Positions 1-8,347 of a stretch of 64,000 bases of DNA are shown here, in pieces. The notes below the pieces were generated by a model, which did not search any database, had not been told where the DNA came from, and saw nothing but the letters and a program-made list of their open reading frames with translations. Source of the DNA: Nitrospirillum pindoramense (GTDB taxonomy: Bacteria; Pseudomonadota; Alphaproteobacteria; Azospirillales; Azospirillaceae); contig NZ_VITR01000005.1 of the NCBI RefSeq assembly GCF_007827955.1, positions 186,001-250,000 on the forward strand, written 5' to 3'. The position numbers were made by a program, and so were the translations under genes. How positions within the stretch are numbered: position 1 is the first letter of the stretch; every line of letters starts with the position of its first letter.

Positions 1-2
1 CG

Positions 3-134
3 GAAAAGCAGCCGTCCAAGAAGTTCACCACGCCGGAAGAGCTGGGCGAACTGGCCGCCTTCCTCTGCACCGACGCCGCCGCCCAGATGACGGGCGTGCC
101 CCTGCCCATGGATGGCGGCTGGACGGCGCAGTAG
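3..134 (+). CDS. bdhA: 3-hydroxybutyrate dehydrogenase, C-terminal fragment
   Basis: Only the last 43 residues are inside the window; the gene starts to the left of base 1. The fragment ends with FLCTDAAAQMTGVPLPMDGG and then WTAQ-stop. This is the typical C-terminus of classical short-chain dehydrogenases, and the PSKKFTTPEELGELAAFL stretch closely resembles D-3-hydroxybutyrate dehydrogenases, which convert 3-hydroxybutyrate to acetoacetate with NAD in polyhydroxybutyrate and ketone-body metabolism. The Rossmann glycine motif and the YxxxK active site are not visible. The SDR family assignment is firm; the exact substrate is an inference from C-terminal similarity. Confidence 0.75.
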   Translation, partial: EKQPSKKFTTPEELGELAAFLCTDAAAQMTGVPLPMDGGWTAQ

Positions 135-279
135 TTTTCAGGATGCCCTGCGGGCGGAAGTTTGCTTTGCCCTTGCGGGCGGGCCCATCCGGGCCCTTGC
201 CGTCCTCGCTTTCCAGTCCGCTACCGCTCCCCGGAAAGCTCCAGCGGACGCCGACGCGTCCTAGGAAAAGGGAAGAAGT

Positions 280-329
280 TTAAAAACGACTTGGGGCGCG
301 CCTGAATGTCAGGGGCGCCCCTTGTCGTT
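280..329 (-). terminator. Rho-independent terminator of the MFS transporter gene
   Basis: A long imperfect hairpin lies just downstream of the transporter stop codon at 339. Arms AACGAC (285-290) and GTCGTT (324-329) are followed inward by a T-T mismatch, then GGGGCGC/GCGCCCC, then CCTGA/TCAGG around an ATG loop. Read on the minus strand, the stem is followed directly by a T run (284 downward), so it should stop transcription coming from the right. Confidence 0.8.
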
Positions 330-338
330 AGACCGCGT

Positions 339-1991
339 TCAATTGAACAGCGGCGCCGCCTTCTGCAGAGTGGTCCACACGCCCCACAGGATGGGCAGGC
401 CCACCGCCAGCCAGGCCAGGATGGCCGGGCCGTCCACGCCCCCCCGGCCGATGCCGAAGGAACCGCCGACCGCCTTGGCACTGGCGGTCTTCGCCTGCAA
501 GGCGGCGACGTCGGCGTCGCTCATGAACCACTTTACCGCCAGTTGCTTGATGGCCAGGTTGCACAGCAGCCCCAGCACCAGGAACACGGCCAGGACATAG
601 AAGGTGACGTCGTAGACGTGATCCTTCGGCACCTTCAACGCCAGTTCCGCCTCGCGGATGTAACCGACGACGGTGGGGCCGGCGATGCCCGCCACCGACC
701 AGGCGGTCAGCAGCCGGCCATGGATGGCGCCCACGAACTGGGTGCCGAAAATATCCGCCAGATAGGCCGGCACCGTGGCGAAGCCGCCGCCGTACATAGA
801 CAGGATGACGCCGACGGCCAGCACGAACAGGGCGACGCTGCCGGCGCGGGCCAAGCTGGGGGCCGCCGCGTACAGCAGCAGGCCCAGGACGAAGAAGACA
901 CAGTAGGTCATCTTGCGCCCCATCCTGTCCGACAGGGAGGCCCAGAAGAAGCGGCCGCCGATGTTGAACAGGGAGATCAGGCCGGCGAAGGCGGCGCCGA
1001 TGGTGGCGATGGTCGTTTTTTGGCTGGGGTCCAATTGGTCGAAGCCCAGTTCGGGATGGCCTAAGAGGGTACCCGCGAAGATTTCCTGCAACATGGGCGA
1101 GGCCATGCCGATGACACCAATGCCGGCACTGACGTTCAGGCACAACACCGCCCAGATCAGCCAGAACTGCGGCGTCTTGTGCGCGTCGCCCAGGTGGACG
1201 TGGCGGTGGGTGATCATGGCCCGCCGCGCCGCCGCGGGCGGTGTCCAGCCGTCAGGCAGCCAACCCGCCGGCGGAATACGGTAGCCGAAGGAGCCGGCCA
1301 GCATGAAGACGAAGTAGATCGCGGCCATGACCAGGAAGGTCTGCCACACGCCCGGCCCCTGCGGGCCCTTGAAGTGATTGATCAGGATGTTGGCCAGGGG
1401 CGAGCCGATCATGGCACCGCCGCCGAAACCCATGATGGCCATGCCCGTGGCCATGCCGCGCCGATCGGGAAACCATTTGATGAGGGTGGAAACAGGCGAA
1501 ATATAGCCCAAGCCCAGACCCACGCCCCCAACGATACCGCCCAGCCACACCAGCCAGAGCTGGTGGATCATAATGCCCACCGCCGAGACCACCATGCCGC
1601 CGCACCAGCAGAAGGTGGCGACGACGCCCGCGCGCCGCGGGCCGGCCCGTTCCAGCCAGCCGCCCCACAGCGCGGCCGCCGAGCCCAGGACGACGAAGAA
1701 CAGGGTGTACATGATCTGGATATCGGCCACCCGCCAGTTGCAGGTGGTGGTGGTCAAGGCCGCCAGCAGGGAAATATCCTTGCACGCCGCCTCATCCGTG
1801 CCCGTCAACGCCTTGGACAACGGCAGCCAGAACACGCTGAAGCCATAGGCCATGCCGATACACAAATGCACGGCGAGCGCCGCCGGCGGCACCAGCCACC
1901 GATTGAATCCCGCCTTCGCGACGATCCGGTCGCGATCCAGAATCGAGCCGGATGGGCCCCCCGTCGGGGGGGCCGAGGTCACCGTATCCAT
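339..1991 (-). CDS. OFA-family MFS transporter (oxalate/formate antiporter type)
   Basis: This 550-residue inner-membrane protein has about twelve hydrophobic segments. The N-terminus (FNRWLVPPAALAVHLCIGMAYGFSVFWLPL) matches the oxalate:formate antiporter (OFA/OxlT) group of the major facilitator superfamily, as does the large insert near residues 70-110. The conserved loop motif between TM2 and TM3 appears around GGWLERAGPRRAG. The gene lies about 100 bp downstream of the formate dehydrogenase operon on the same strand, so formate or oxalate is a likely substrate. That substrate is inferred from family and context only. A clear terminator follows. A GTG/ATG choice is not an issue; the start ATG at 1991 is preceded by GGGTGACG. 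Confidence 0.85.
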   Translation of the reverse strand: MDTVTSAPPTGGPSGSILDRDRIVAKAGFNRWLVPPAALAVHLCIGMAYGFSVFWLPLSKALTGTDEAACKDISLLAALTTTTCNWRVADIQIMYTLFFVVLGSAAALWGGWLERAGPRRAGVVATFCWCGGMVVSAVGIMIHQLWLVWLGGIVGGVGLGLGYISPVSTLIKWFPDRRGMATGMAIMGFGGGAMIGSPLANILINHFKGPQGPGVWQTFLVMAAIYFVFMLAGSFGYRIPPAGWLPDGWTPPAAARRAMITHRHVHLGDAHKTPQFWLIWAVLCLNVSAGIGVIGMASPMLQEIFAGTLLGHPELGFDQLDPSQKTTIATIGAAFAGLISLFNIGGRFFWASLSDRMGRKMTYCVFFVLGLLLYAAAPSLARAGSVALFVLAVGVILSMYGGGFATVPAYLADIFGTQFVGAIHGRLLTAWSVAGIAGPTVVGYIREAELALKVPKDHVYDVTFYVLAVFLVLGLLCNLAIKQLAVKWFMSDADVAALQAKTASAKAVGGSFGIGRGGVDGPAILAWLAVGLPILWGVWTTLQKAAPLFN

Positions 1992-2088
1992 TGGGCGTCA
2001 CCCGCTTTGTTCAGCCGACAAAAAAAGACGGCCGCCCTTGCGGAGCGCCAACCGCCACCTGCCGTGGCGGGTATTACACGATTTCCGG

Positions 2089-2304
2089 TTAATTTACCTT
2101 AGGTAAACTTTCCACCGCCTTCAGCACATCGGGGTCCAGTCCGGCGCCACCTTGGGCGACATGGGTCTGGATCGCCTGACGCATGCGCGGCTCCCAGAAC
2201 TTGGTGATGTGGTTGGCGATGCCGGCGGCGGCCTGGTCGCCCGGCTGGCTGGTGAAGAACTTGCCGATTTGGTTGGCCATGTAGACCAGCTTGTCAGGCG
2301 ACAT
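2089..2304 (-). CDS. fdsD: Formate dehydrogenase delta subunit
   Basis: The product is a 71-residue cytoplasmic protein beginning MSPDKLVYMANQIGKFF, the hallmark opening of FdsD, the small delta subunit or maturation partner of NAD-dependent molybdenum formate dehydrogenase. I chose the ATG at 2304. It overlaps the end of fdhD by 11 nt and matches the family N-terminus. An upstream ATG at 2337 would add 11 residues and overlap fdhD by 44 nt. It is the last gene of the fdsGBA-fdhD-fdsD operon, the order known for soluble formate dehydrogenases such as that of Cupriavidus (fdsGBACD). Confidence 0.85.
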   Translation of the reverse strand: MSPDKLVYMANQIGKFFTSQPGDQAAAGIANHITKFWEPRMRQAIQTHVAQGGAGLDPDVLKAVESLPKVN

Positions 2305-3190
2305 GCCGTGCTTTCCCTTGCTGAACGCTGTCATCATTCCTGGCCGGCACGATCCGGCCGGGATGGGTGAACACCTCGAACCCGTCGCGCCGCGCCACCG
2401 CCACCAGGGTGATACCCGCGGCCTCGGCCGTGCGGATGGCGAGGGCGGAGGGGGCGGAGACGGCCACCAGCACGGGCACGCCCATGGCCGCGGCCTTCTG
2501 CACCAGTTCCACGGACACCCGGCTGCTCATCACCACCATGCCGGCGGTGGCGTCCACCCCGCCCCGGATCAGGGCTCCGGCCAGCTTATCCAGCGCGTTG
2601 TGGCGGCCCACATCCTCACGCACCGCCACCATGCGGCCCGACTGTCCGTCATGCTCCGCCAGCCAGAACCCGGCGGCGTGAACGGCGCGGGTTTCCTCAA
2701 ACAGCGGCTGATGGCTGGCCAGGTCATCGCGCGCGGCGGCGACCTGGTCGGCATCGACGGTGAAGCCAGGCGGCACCACCGGCAGGGAGCGCGTCGCCTC
2801 CGCCAGGCTTTCCAGGCCGCACAGGCCGCAGCCCATGGGTCCGGCCAAGCGGCGGCGGCGGCGTTCCAGCGCGGCCCCCGGCGTCTTGGCCAGCCACAGG
2901 CGGACGTTCACCCCCTCCGGCACCACCACCAGTTCCAGGTCCGCGATGTCATCGCGGCTGGCGATGATGCCCTCGGTCACGCTGAACCCCAGGGCGAAGT
3001 CCTCCAGGTCGCGCGGGGTCGCCATCAGCACGGCGTAAGCGGCGCTGTCATAGCTGATGGCGACCGCCGTTTCCTCCGCCACCACACGCATCCCTTCCAC
3101 CGGGATGCCATCCCGCCAGGCGACACGGGTCGCCGGGCGGCTGGCGTCAGGCGGGGGGGATTGAGGAAGCGGCGTCACGCGGTCCGTCAT
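2294..3190 (-). CDS. fdhD: Formate dehydrogenase accessory sulfurtransferase FdhD (FdsC)
   Basis: FdhD carries sulfur from a cysteine desulfurase to the molybdenum cofactor of formate dehydrogenase. The 298-residue protein shows the FdhD landmarks: VAEETAVAISYDS near the N-terminus, the Cys-containing loop GPMGCGLCGLESL with the CxxC sulfur carrier pair, and VREDVGRHNALDKLAGAL followed by SSRVSVELVQKAA. Its ATG overlaps the fdsA stop by 4 nt (ATGA), and its 3' end overlaps fdsD, so translation of the operon is tightly coupled. The position between fdsA and fdsD corresponds to fdsC in characterised operons. Confidence 0.95.
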   Translation of the reverse strand: MTDRVTPLPQSPPPDASRPATRVAWRDGIPVEGMRVVAEETAVAISYDSAAYAVLMATPRDLEDFALGFSVTEGIIASRDDIADLELVVVPEGVNVRLWLAKTPGAALERRRRRLAGPMGCGLCGLESLAEATRSLPVVPPGFTVDADQVAAARDDLASHQPLFEETRAVHAAGFWLAEHDGQSGRMVAVREDVGRHNALDKLAGALIRGGVDATAGMVVMSSRVSVELVQKAAAMGVPVLVAVSAPSALAIRTAEAAGITLVAVARRDGFEVFTHPGRIVPARNDDSVQQGKARHVA

Positions 3191-6048
3191 TCGGCGGCAT
3201 CCGTGCCGACGATGCGGCGGCTGAGGTCGCTGTGGGTCTTGTACCTCTCCTGCCAGTCGGACGGGCCGTTGCTGGGGCTGACCTGCACCGCCGTCACCTT
3301 GTATTCGGGGCAGTTGGTGGCCCAGTCGGAATAGTCGGTGGTGATCACGTTGGCCTGGGTCATGGGGTGGTGGAAGGTGGTGTAGACCACACCGGGCGAC
3401 ACCCGGTCGGTGATCAGGGCGCGCAGGGTGGTCTCCCCCGCCCGGCTTTGCAGCTTTACCCAGTCGCCGTCGCGCACGCCACGGTTCTCGGCGTCATGCG
3501 GATGGATCTCCAGCCTGTCCTCCTTATGCCATTCGCTGTTGGCGGTCCGCCGGGTCTGGGCGCCGACATTGTACTGGCTAAGGATGCGGCCGGTGGTCAG
3601 CAGTAGGGGGAAGCGGGCGCCCGTGCGTTCATCCGTGGGGATGTATTCCGTCAGCACGAACTTGCCCTTGCCGCGGGCGAAGCCGTTGATGTGCATGATG
3701 GGGGTACCGTCCGGCGCCTCGTCATTGCAGGGCCACTGGACGGAGCCGCGTTCGTCCAGCATCTGGTACGTCACGTTGCGGAAGCCCGGCGTGGTGGCCG
3801 CGATCTCCGCCATGATCTCCGCCGGGTGGCCGTAGGTCATGGGATAGCCCAGGGCGTTGGACAGCAACTGGGTGATCTCCCAGTCGGCGTAGCCGTTGCG
3901 CGGCGGCATGACCCGGCGCACGCGGTTGATGCGCCGTTCCGCGTTGGTGAAGGTGCCATCCTTTTCCAGGAAGGTGGAGCCCGGCAGGAAGACGTGGGCG
4001 TAGTTCGCCGTCTCGTTCAGGAACAGGTCCTGCACCACCACGCATTCCATGGATTCAAGGCCATGGGTGACATGGTGGGTGTCGGGGTCGGACTGCACGA
4101 TGTCCTCGCCCTGGACGTACAGGCCCTTGAAGGTGCCCTCGACCGCCGCGTCCAGCATGTTGGGGATGCGCAGGCCCGGCTCCCTCTCCAGGGTCACGCC
4201 CCACATGTCCTCGAATATGGCGCGGGTGGCGTCGTCATGGACATGGCGGTAGCCCGGCAGCTCGTGGGGGAAGGACCCCATGTCGCAGCTGCCCTGGACG
4301 TTGTTCTGGCCGCGCAGCGGATTCACGCCCACGCCCCGCCGGCCCAGATTGCCGGTGGCCATGGCCAGGTTGGCGATGGCCATGACGGTGGTGGAGCCCT
4401 GGCTGTGTTCCGTCACGCCCAGGCCGTAGTAGATGGCGGCGTTGCCGCCGGTGGCATAGAGGCGGGCGGCCGCCCGCAGCTCCGCCGCCGGGACGCCGGT
4501 ATACTCGGCGATGGCCTCGGGGCTATGCCGCTCCTCGGCGACGAAGGCCGCCCAGTCCTGGAACTCGTCCCAATCGCAGCGCTCACGCACGAAGGCCTCG
4601 TTCACCAGGCCCTCGGTGACGATGACGTGGGCCATGGCCGTGACCACGGCGACGTTGGTGCCGGGCAGCAGCGGCAGGTGGTGGGCCGCCTCGACATGCG
4701 CCGTCTTGACGATGTCGATGCGGCGCGGGTCCACGACGATGAGCTTGGCGCCCTGGCGCAGCCGCTTCTTCAGGCGGGAGCCGAACACCGGGTGGCCGTC
4801 GGTGGGGTTGGCGCCGATGACCATGACGACGTCGGTATCCTCGACACTGTCAAAGTCCTGGGTCCCAGCGGAGGTGCCGTAGGCCGTGCCCAGGCCATAG
4901 CCCGTGGGGGAGTGGCAGACGCGGGCGCAGGTGTCGACGTTGTTGTTGCCGAAGCCGGCGCGCACCAGCTTCTGCACCAGGTAGGTTTCCTCGTTGGTGC
5001 AGCGCGAGGAGGTGATGCCGCCGACGGAGCCGCGGCCGTACTTGGCCTGGATGCGCTTAAATTCGCTGGCGGTATGGCTGATCGCCTCCTCCCACGACAC
5101 CTCGCGCCACGGGTCGGTGATCTTGGCCCGGATCATGGGCTTCAGGATGCGTTCGCGGTGGGTGGCGTAGCCCCAGGCGAAGCGGCCCTTCACGCAGGAA
5201 TGGCCCCGGTTGGCGGCACCATCCTTATAGGGAACCATGCGCACCAGCTCGGTCCCGCGCATCTCCGCCTTGAAGGTGCAGCCCACGCCGCAATAGGCGC
5301 AGGTGGTGACGACGGAATGCTCCGGCTGGCCGATCTCGATGACCGATTTTTCCATCAGGGTGGCGGTGGGACAGGCCTGGACGCAGGCGCCGCAGCTGAC
5401 GCACTCGCTGTCCATGAAGTCCTCATCCATGCCGGCCGAAACCTTGCTGGCGAAGCCCCGGTCCTGGATGGTCAGCGCGAAGGTGCCCTGCACCTCCTGG
5501 CAAGCCCGCACGCAGCGGGAACAAACGATGCACTTCGACGGGTCGAAGGTGAAATAGGGGTTGGACGTGTCCTTGGCCTGGACCAGGTGGTTGGCCCCCT
5601 CCATGCCATAGCGGACCTCGCGCAGGCCCACGGCGCCGGCCATGTCCTGCAGCTCACAGTCGCCATTGGCGGCGCAGGTCAGGCAGTCCAGCGGATGGTC
5701 GGAGATGTAAAGCTCCATCACCCCCTTGCGCAGGCGCTTCAGCCGTTCGGTCTGGGTCGACACCACCATGCCCGGGGCCACCGGCGTGGTGCAGGAGGCT
5801 GGCGTGCCGGGCCGGCCCTGGATTTCCACCAGGCACAGCCGGCAGGAGCCGAAGGCATCCAGCATGTCGGTGGCGCACAGCTTGGGGATGGTGACGCCGC
5901 TGTCCATGGCGGCGCGCATGATGGAGGTGCCCTCCGCCACCGTCACCGTCTCGCCATCAATGGTCAGGGTGACCATCTTGGCGTCGGTGTCGCCCTTGAG
6001 GCCCCGGGGATGCGGGGTGCCGTAGTCGATCTCAGGAACCAAGCCCAT
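3187..6048 (-). CDS. fdsA: NAD-dependent formate dehydrogenase alpha (catalytic, molybdopterin) subunit
   Basis: This 953-residue catalytic subunit oxidises formate to CO2 at a bis-molybdopterin guanine dinucleotide centre. An N-terminal [2Fe-2S] domain (CSRLCLVE-like FGSCRLCLVEIQGRPGTPAS), a His/Cys [4Fe-4S] segment (HPLDCLTCAANGDCELQ) and two CxxCxxC ferredoxin clusters (CIVCSRCVRAC, CVSCGACVQAC) precede the Mo domain. That domain has its own cluster site, CAYCGVGCTF. The metal-ligand cysteine lies in VCHSPTGYGLG, so this is the Cys, not the selenocysteine, form. I chose the ATG at 6048: it follows an excellent AAGGAGGG Shine-Dalgarno sequence and gives the family N-terminus MGLVPEIDYGTP. 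The ATG at 6066 overlaps the fdsB stop and is the alternative. Confidence 0.95.
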   Translation of the reverse strand: MGLVPEIDYGTPHPRGLKGDTDAKMVTLTIDGETVTVAEGTSIMRAAMDSGVTIPKLCATDMLDAFGSCRLCLVEIQGRPGTPASCTTPVAPGMVVSTQTERLKRLRKGVMELYISDHPLDCLTCAANGDCELQDMAGAVGLREVRYGMEGANHLVQAKDTSNPYFTFDPSKCIVCSRCVRACQEVQGTFALTIQDRGFASKVSAGMDEDFMDSECVSCGACVQACPTATLMEKSVIEIGQPEHSVVTTCAYCGVGCTFKAEMRGTELVRMVPYKDGAANRGHSCVKGRFAWGYATHRERILKPMIRAKITDPWREVSWEEAISHTASEFKRIQAKYGRGSVGGITSSRCTNEETYLVQKLVRAGFGNNNVDTCARVCHSPTGYGLGTAYGTSAGTQDFDSVEDTDVVMVIGANPTDGHPVFGSRLKKRLRQGAKLIVVDPRRIDIVKTAHVEAAHHLPLLPGTNVAVVTAMAHVIVTEGLVNEAFVRERCDWDEFQDWAAFVAEERHSPEAIAEYTGVPAAELRAAARLYATGGNAAIYYGLGVTEHSQGSTTVMAIANLAMATGNLGRRGVGVNPLRGQNNVQGSCDMGSFPHELPGYRHVHDDATRAIFEDMWGVTLEREPGLRIPNMLDAAVEGTFKGLYVQGEDIVQSDPDTHHVTHGLESMECVVVQDLFLNETANYAHVFLPGSTFLEKDGTFTNAERRINRVRRVMPPRNGYADWEITQLLSNALGYPMTYGHPAEIMAEIAATTPGFRNVTYQMLDERGSVQWPCNDEAPDGTPIMHINGFARGKGKFVLTEYIPTDERTGARFPLLLTTGRILSQYNVGAQTRRTANSEWHKEDRLEIHPHDAENRGVRDGDWVKLQSRAGETTLRALITDRVSPGVVYTTFHHPMTQANVITTDYSDWATNCPEYKVTAVQVSPSNGPSDWQERYKTHSDLSRRIVGTDAAE

Positions 6049-6062
6049 GGCCGGACCCTCCT

Positions 6063-7658
6063 TCATTCAGCCGCGGCGGGCAGGCGCCCGCGGTGGAAAT
6101 CTTCGGGGAAGTGGCGGATGGCGCTCAGCACCGGATAGGGGGTGAAGCCCCCCAGAGCGCACAGCGACCCGAACTTCATGGTATTGCAGAGGTCTTCCAG
6201 GAGCTCGATGTTGGCCGCCACGTCCCGGCCCGCCAGGATGCGGTCCACCACCTCCGCCCCGCGCGTGGAACCGATGCGGCAGGGCGTGCATTTGCCGCAG
6301 GATTCCTCGGCGCAGAACTCCATGGCGAAGCGGGCCATGTGGGCCATGTCCACCGTGTCGTCGAACACCACCAGGCCGCCATGGCCGATCAGGGCGTCGC
6401 GCGCGGCGAAGGCCTCATAGTCATAGGGCGTGTCGAACTGGCTGGGCGGCAGATAGGCGCCCAGGGGCCCGCCCGCCTGCACCGCCCGCACCGGCCGGCG
6501 GCTGGCGGTGCCGCCGCCCACCTCCATCACGATCTCACCCAGGGTCATGCCGAAGGCCGTCTCGAACAGGCCGCCATGCAGGACGTTGCCAGCCAGTTGG
6601 ATGGGCATGGTGCCGCGCGAGCGGCCCATGCCGAAGTCGGCGTAATACTGCGCGCCCAGATCCAGGATGACGGGGATGGTCGCCAGCGACAGCAGGTTGT
6701 TGACCACGGTGGGACGGCCGAACAGGCCCTTCAGCGCCGGCAGGGGCGGCTTGGCCCGCACCACGCCGCGCTTGCCCTCCAAGCTTTCCAGCAGCGCCGT
6801 CTCCTCCCCACAGACATAGGCGCCAGCACCCACCCGCAGTTCCAGGTGGAACTCCAGGTCGGAGCCCAGGATATTACGGCCCAGCAGCCCGGCCGCCCGC
6901 GCGATGTCCAGCGCGGCCCGCATGGTGGCGTTGGCGTGCGGGTATTCGGAACGGGAATAGATGTATCCCCGCGTGGCGCCCACCGCCAAGCCGGCGATGG
7001 TCATGCCCTCGATCAGGCAGAAGGGGTCGCCCTCCAGGATCATGCGGTCGGCGAAGGTGCCGCTGTCGCCCTCGTCCGCGTTGCAGACGATGTACTTCTG
7101 GTCAGAGACGGCATCGCGCACCGTCTTCCACTTGATGCCGGTGGGGAAGCCGGCGCCGCCGCGACCGCGCAGGCCGGACTTGGTCACCGCCTCCACCGTC
7201 GCCGCGCCGCCGATCTCGATGGCCTTGGCCAGGCCGCGATAGCCGCCGGCGGCCTTGTAGTCGTCCACCGACAGCGGGTCGACGATGCCGCAGCGGGCGA
7301 AGGTCAGGCGCGTCTGGCGCACCAGGAAGGGATGGTCCTCGGGCCGGCCGATGCGCAGCGGGTGGCTTCCCCCGGTCAACCAGCCGGCGGCGAACAGGGC
7401 GGGCACATCGCGAGCCTGCACCGGGCCATAGGCGACACGGCCCTCGGCCGTTTCCACCTCGACCATCGGTTCCAGCCAGAACAGGCCGCGCGATCCGGTG
7501 CGCACGATGGTGATGGCGGCGCCAAGGGCGGCGGCCTGAGCCGTGATGGCGCCGGCGACCTCATCGGCGCCGACCGCCAGGGCCGCGACGTCACGGGGGA
7601 CGAAGATGCGGATGCCAGAGGGAGTGGAAGCGGCGGATATGGGGGGGACGGCGTTCAT
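6063..7658 (-). CDS. fdsB: Formate dehydrogenase beta subunit (NuoF-like, FMN/NAD-binding)
   Basis: The beta subunit binds NAD and FMN and passes electrons from the catalytic subunit to NAD+. It is homologous to complex I NuoF. The 531 residues include a short thioredoxin-like N-terminal part and the nucleotide-binding stretches GLRGRGGAGFPTGIKW and CNADEGDSGTFADR. The SLBB region and the C-terminal [4Fe-4S] motif ESCGKCTPCRIGS follow. The ATG at 7658 overlaps the fdsG stop (ATGA), which fixes the start; the open frame extends further upstream, but only as an antisense-like extension inside fdsG. The C-terminus abuts the fdsA ribosome binding site. Confidence 0.95.
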   Translation of the reverse strand: MNAVPPISAASTPSGIRIFVPRDVAALAVGADEVAGAITAQAAALGAAITIVRTGSRGLFWLEPMVEVETAEGRVAYGPVQARDVPALFAAGWLTGGSHPLRIGRPEDHPFLVRQTRLTFARCGIVDPLSVDDYKAAGGYRGLAKAIEIGGAATVEAVTKSGLRGRGGAGFPTGIKWKTVRDAVSDQKYIVCNADEGDSGTFADRMILEGDPFCLIEGMTIAGLAVGATRGYIYSRSEYPHANATMRAALDIARAAGLLGRNILGSDLEFHLELRVGAGAYVCGEETALLESLEGKRGVVRAKPPLPALKGLFGRPTVVNNLLSLATIPVILDLGAQYYADFGMGRSRGTMPIQLAGNVLHGGLFETAFGMTLGEIVMEVGGGTASRRPVRAVQAGGPLGAYLPPSQFDTPYDYEAFAARDALIGHGGLVVFDDTVDMAHMARFAMEFCAEESCGKCTPCRIGSTRGAEVVDRILAGRDVAANIELLEDLCNTMKFGSLCALGGFTPYPVLSAIRHFPEDFHRGRLPAAAE

Positions 7659-8152
7659 GGGCGTGACCAATCGTTGCGGGCCTCGTTCACGGCGGCGTCC
7701 AGCCGCTCCTGGTCCAGACGGCCCAGGGGGCGGCCGTCGATCAGCGCCGCCGGGGCGCAGGCGCACAGGCCCAGGCAATAGACGGGCTCAATGGTTAATT
7801 GGCCGTCACCGGTCGTGCCGCCCCAATCCAGACCCAGCCGGTGAAGCAGCCTTTCCGCCAATGCATGGCCACCCATGGACTGGCACGCCTCCGCCCGGCA
7901 GAGCTTCATGACATGCCGGCCGGCCGGCGCATCCCGGAAATCATGATAAAAGCTCACGATTCCATGGACATCCGCGCGGGAGAGGTTCAGCGCCTCCGCC
8001 AACAGGGGTACCGCTTGCTGTGGTACATGACCGAAGGTTTCCTGCAAGGCATGCAGTATTGGCAAAGCAGGCCCTTCTAGATCTTGGTGTGCGGCAATGA
8101 CTTCCGCAGCTTTCTCAGGGTCCCAAGGGGTGGTTGTTGTGGCAGACATCAC
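7655..8152 (-). CDS. fdsG: Formate dehydrogenase gamma subunit (NuoE-like)
   Basis: This is the first gene of the operon and encodes a 165-residue thioredoxin-fold [2Fe-2S] protein homologous to NuoE. Cluster ligands are visible in KLCRAEACQSMGG (first pair) and PVYCLGLCACAPAALID (second pair). The N-terminal helical part, LPILHALQETFGHVPQQAVPLLAEALNLSRADVHGIVSFYHDF, is typical of the 24-kDa subunit. It supplies one electron-transfer cluster in the FdsGBA complex in the cytoplasm. The start ATG at 8152 has a second ATG immediately after it, and either could be used. Confidence 0.95.
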   Translation of the reverse strand: MMSATTTTPWDPEKAAEVIAAHQDLEGPALPILHALQETFGHVPQQAVPLLAEALNLSRADVHGIVSFYHDFRDAPAGRHVMKLCRAEACQSMGGHALAERLLHRLGLDWGGTTGDGQLTIEPVYCLGLCACAPAALIDGRPLGRLDQERLDAAVNEARNDWSRP

Positions 8153-8238
8153 AGCCGTGGCCTCACTTATCCGGCATTCTCCCTGTCGTAAGAAGTTGGC
8201 TATTGCCGGAACGTAATCAAGGAAGCCGTTCCATGTTG

Positions 8239-8257
8239 CGATAGAAAACTTCTATCG
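8239..8257. promoter_or_regulatory. Palindromic LysR-type operator candidate (ATAG-N7-CTAT) in the fds promoter region
   Basis: The arms CGATAGAA and TTCTATCG are perfect inverted repeats of 8 bp around an AAC centre. The core ATAG-N7-CTAT has the spacing known for OxyR-type LysR binding sites. The site lies about 90 bp upstream of fdsG and about 90 bp upstream of the divergent TPR gene. A LysR gene whose helix-turn-helix resembles the OxyR branch lies one gene away (9138-10043). That this regulator binds here is an inference. Confidence 0.5.
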
Positions 8258-8303
8258 TGCCGCCCGGCTGTCACCGACAGCTCCGCGGCCCCCTTGTAAC
8301 CCT

Positions 8304-8329
8304 TTAGGACGCCCGAGTTAGGACGCCCG
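8304..8329. repeat. 12-bp tandem direct repeat upstream of the TPR gene
   Basis: TTAGGACGCCCG occurs at 8304-8315 and again at 8318-8329 with a 14-nt period, ending 18 nt before the start codon of the TPR gene. It could be a regulatory repeat or a local duplication; no function is evident. Confidence 0.5.
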
Positions 8330-8347
8330 TCTTTTGGGACGTGGATC

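Noticed and set aside
3691-6138. 815-codon plus-strand open frame opposite fdsA
   Set aside because: It is antisense to a well-supported catalytic subunit, its protein is low-complexity Gly/His/Ala/Val-rich, and no domain is recognisable. Such frames are expected opposite G+C-rich genes.
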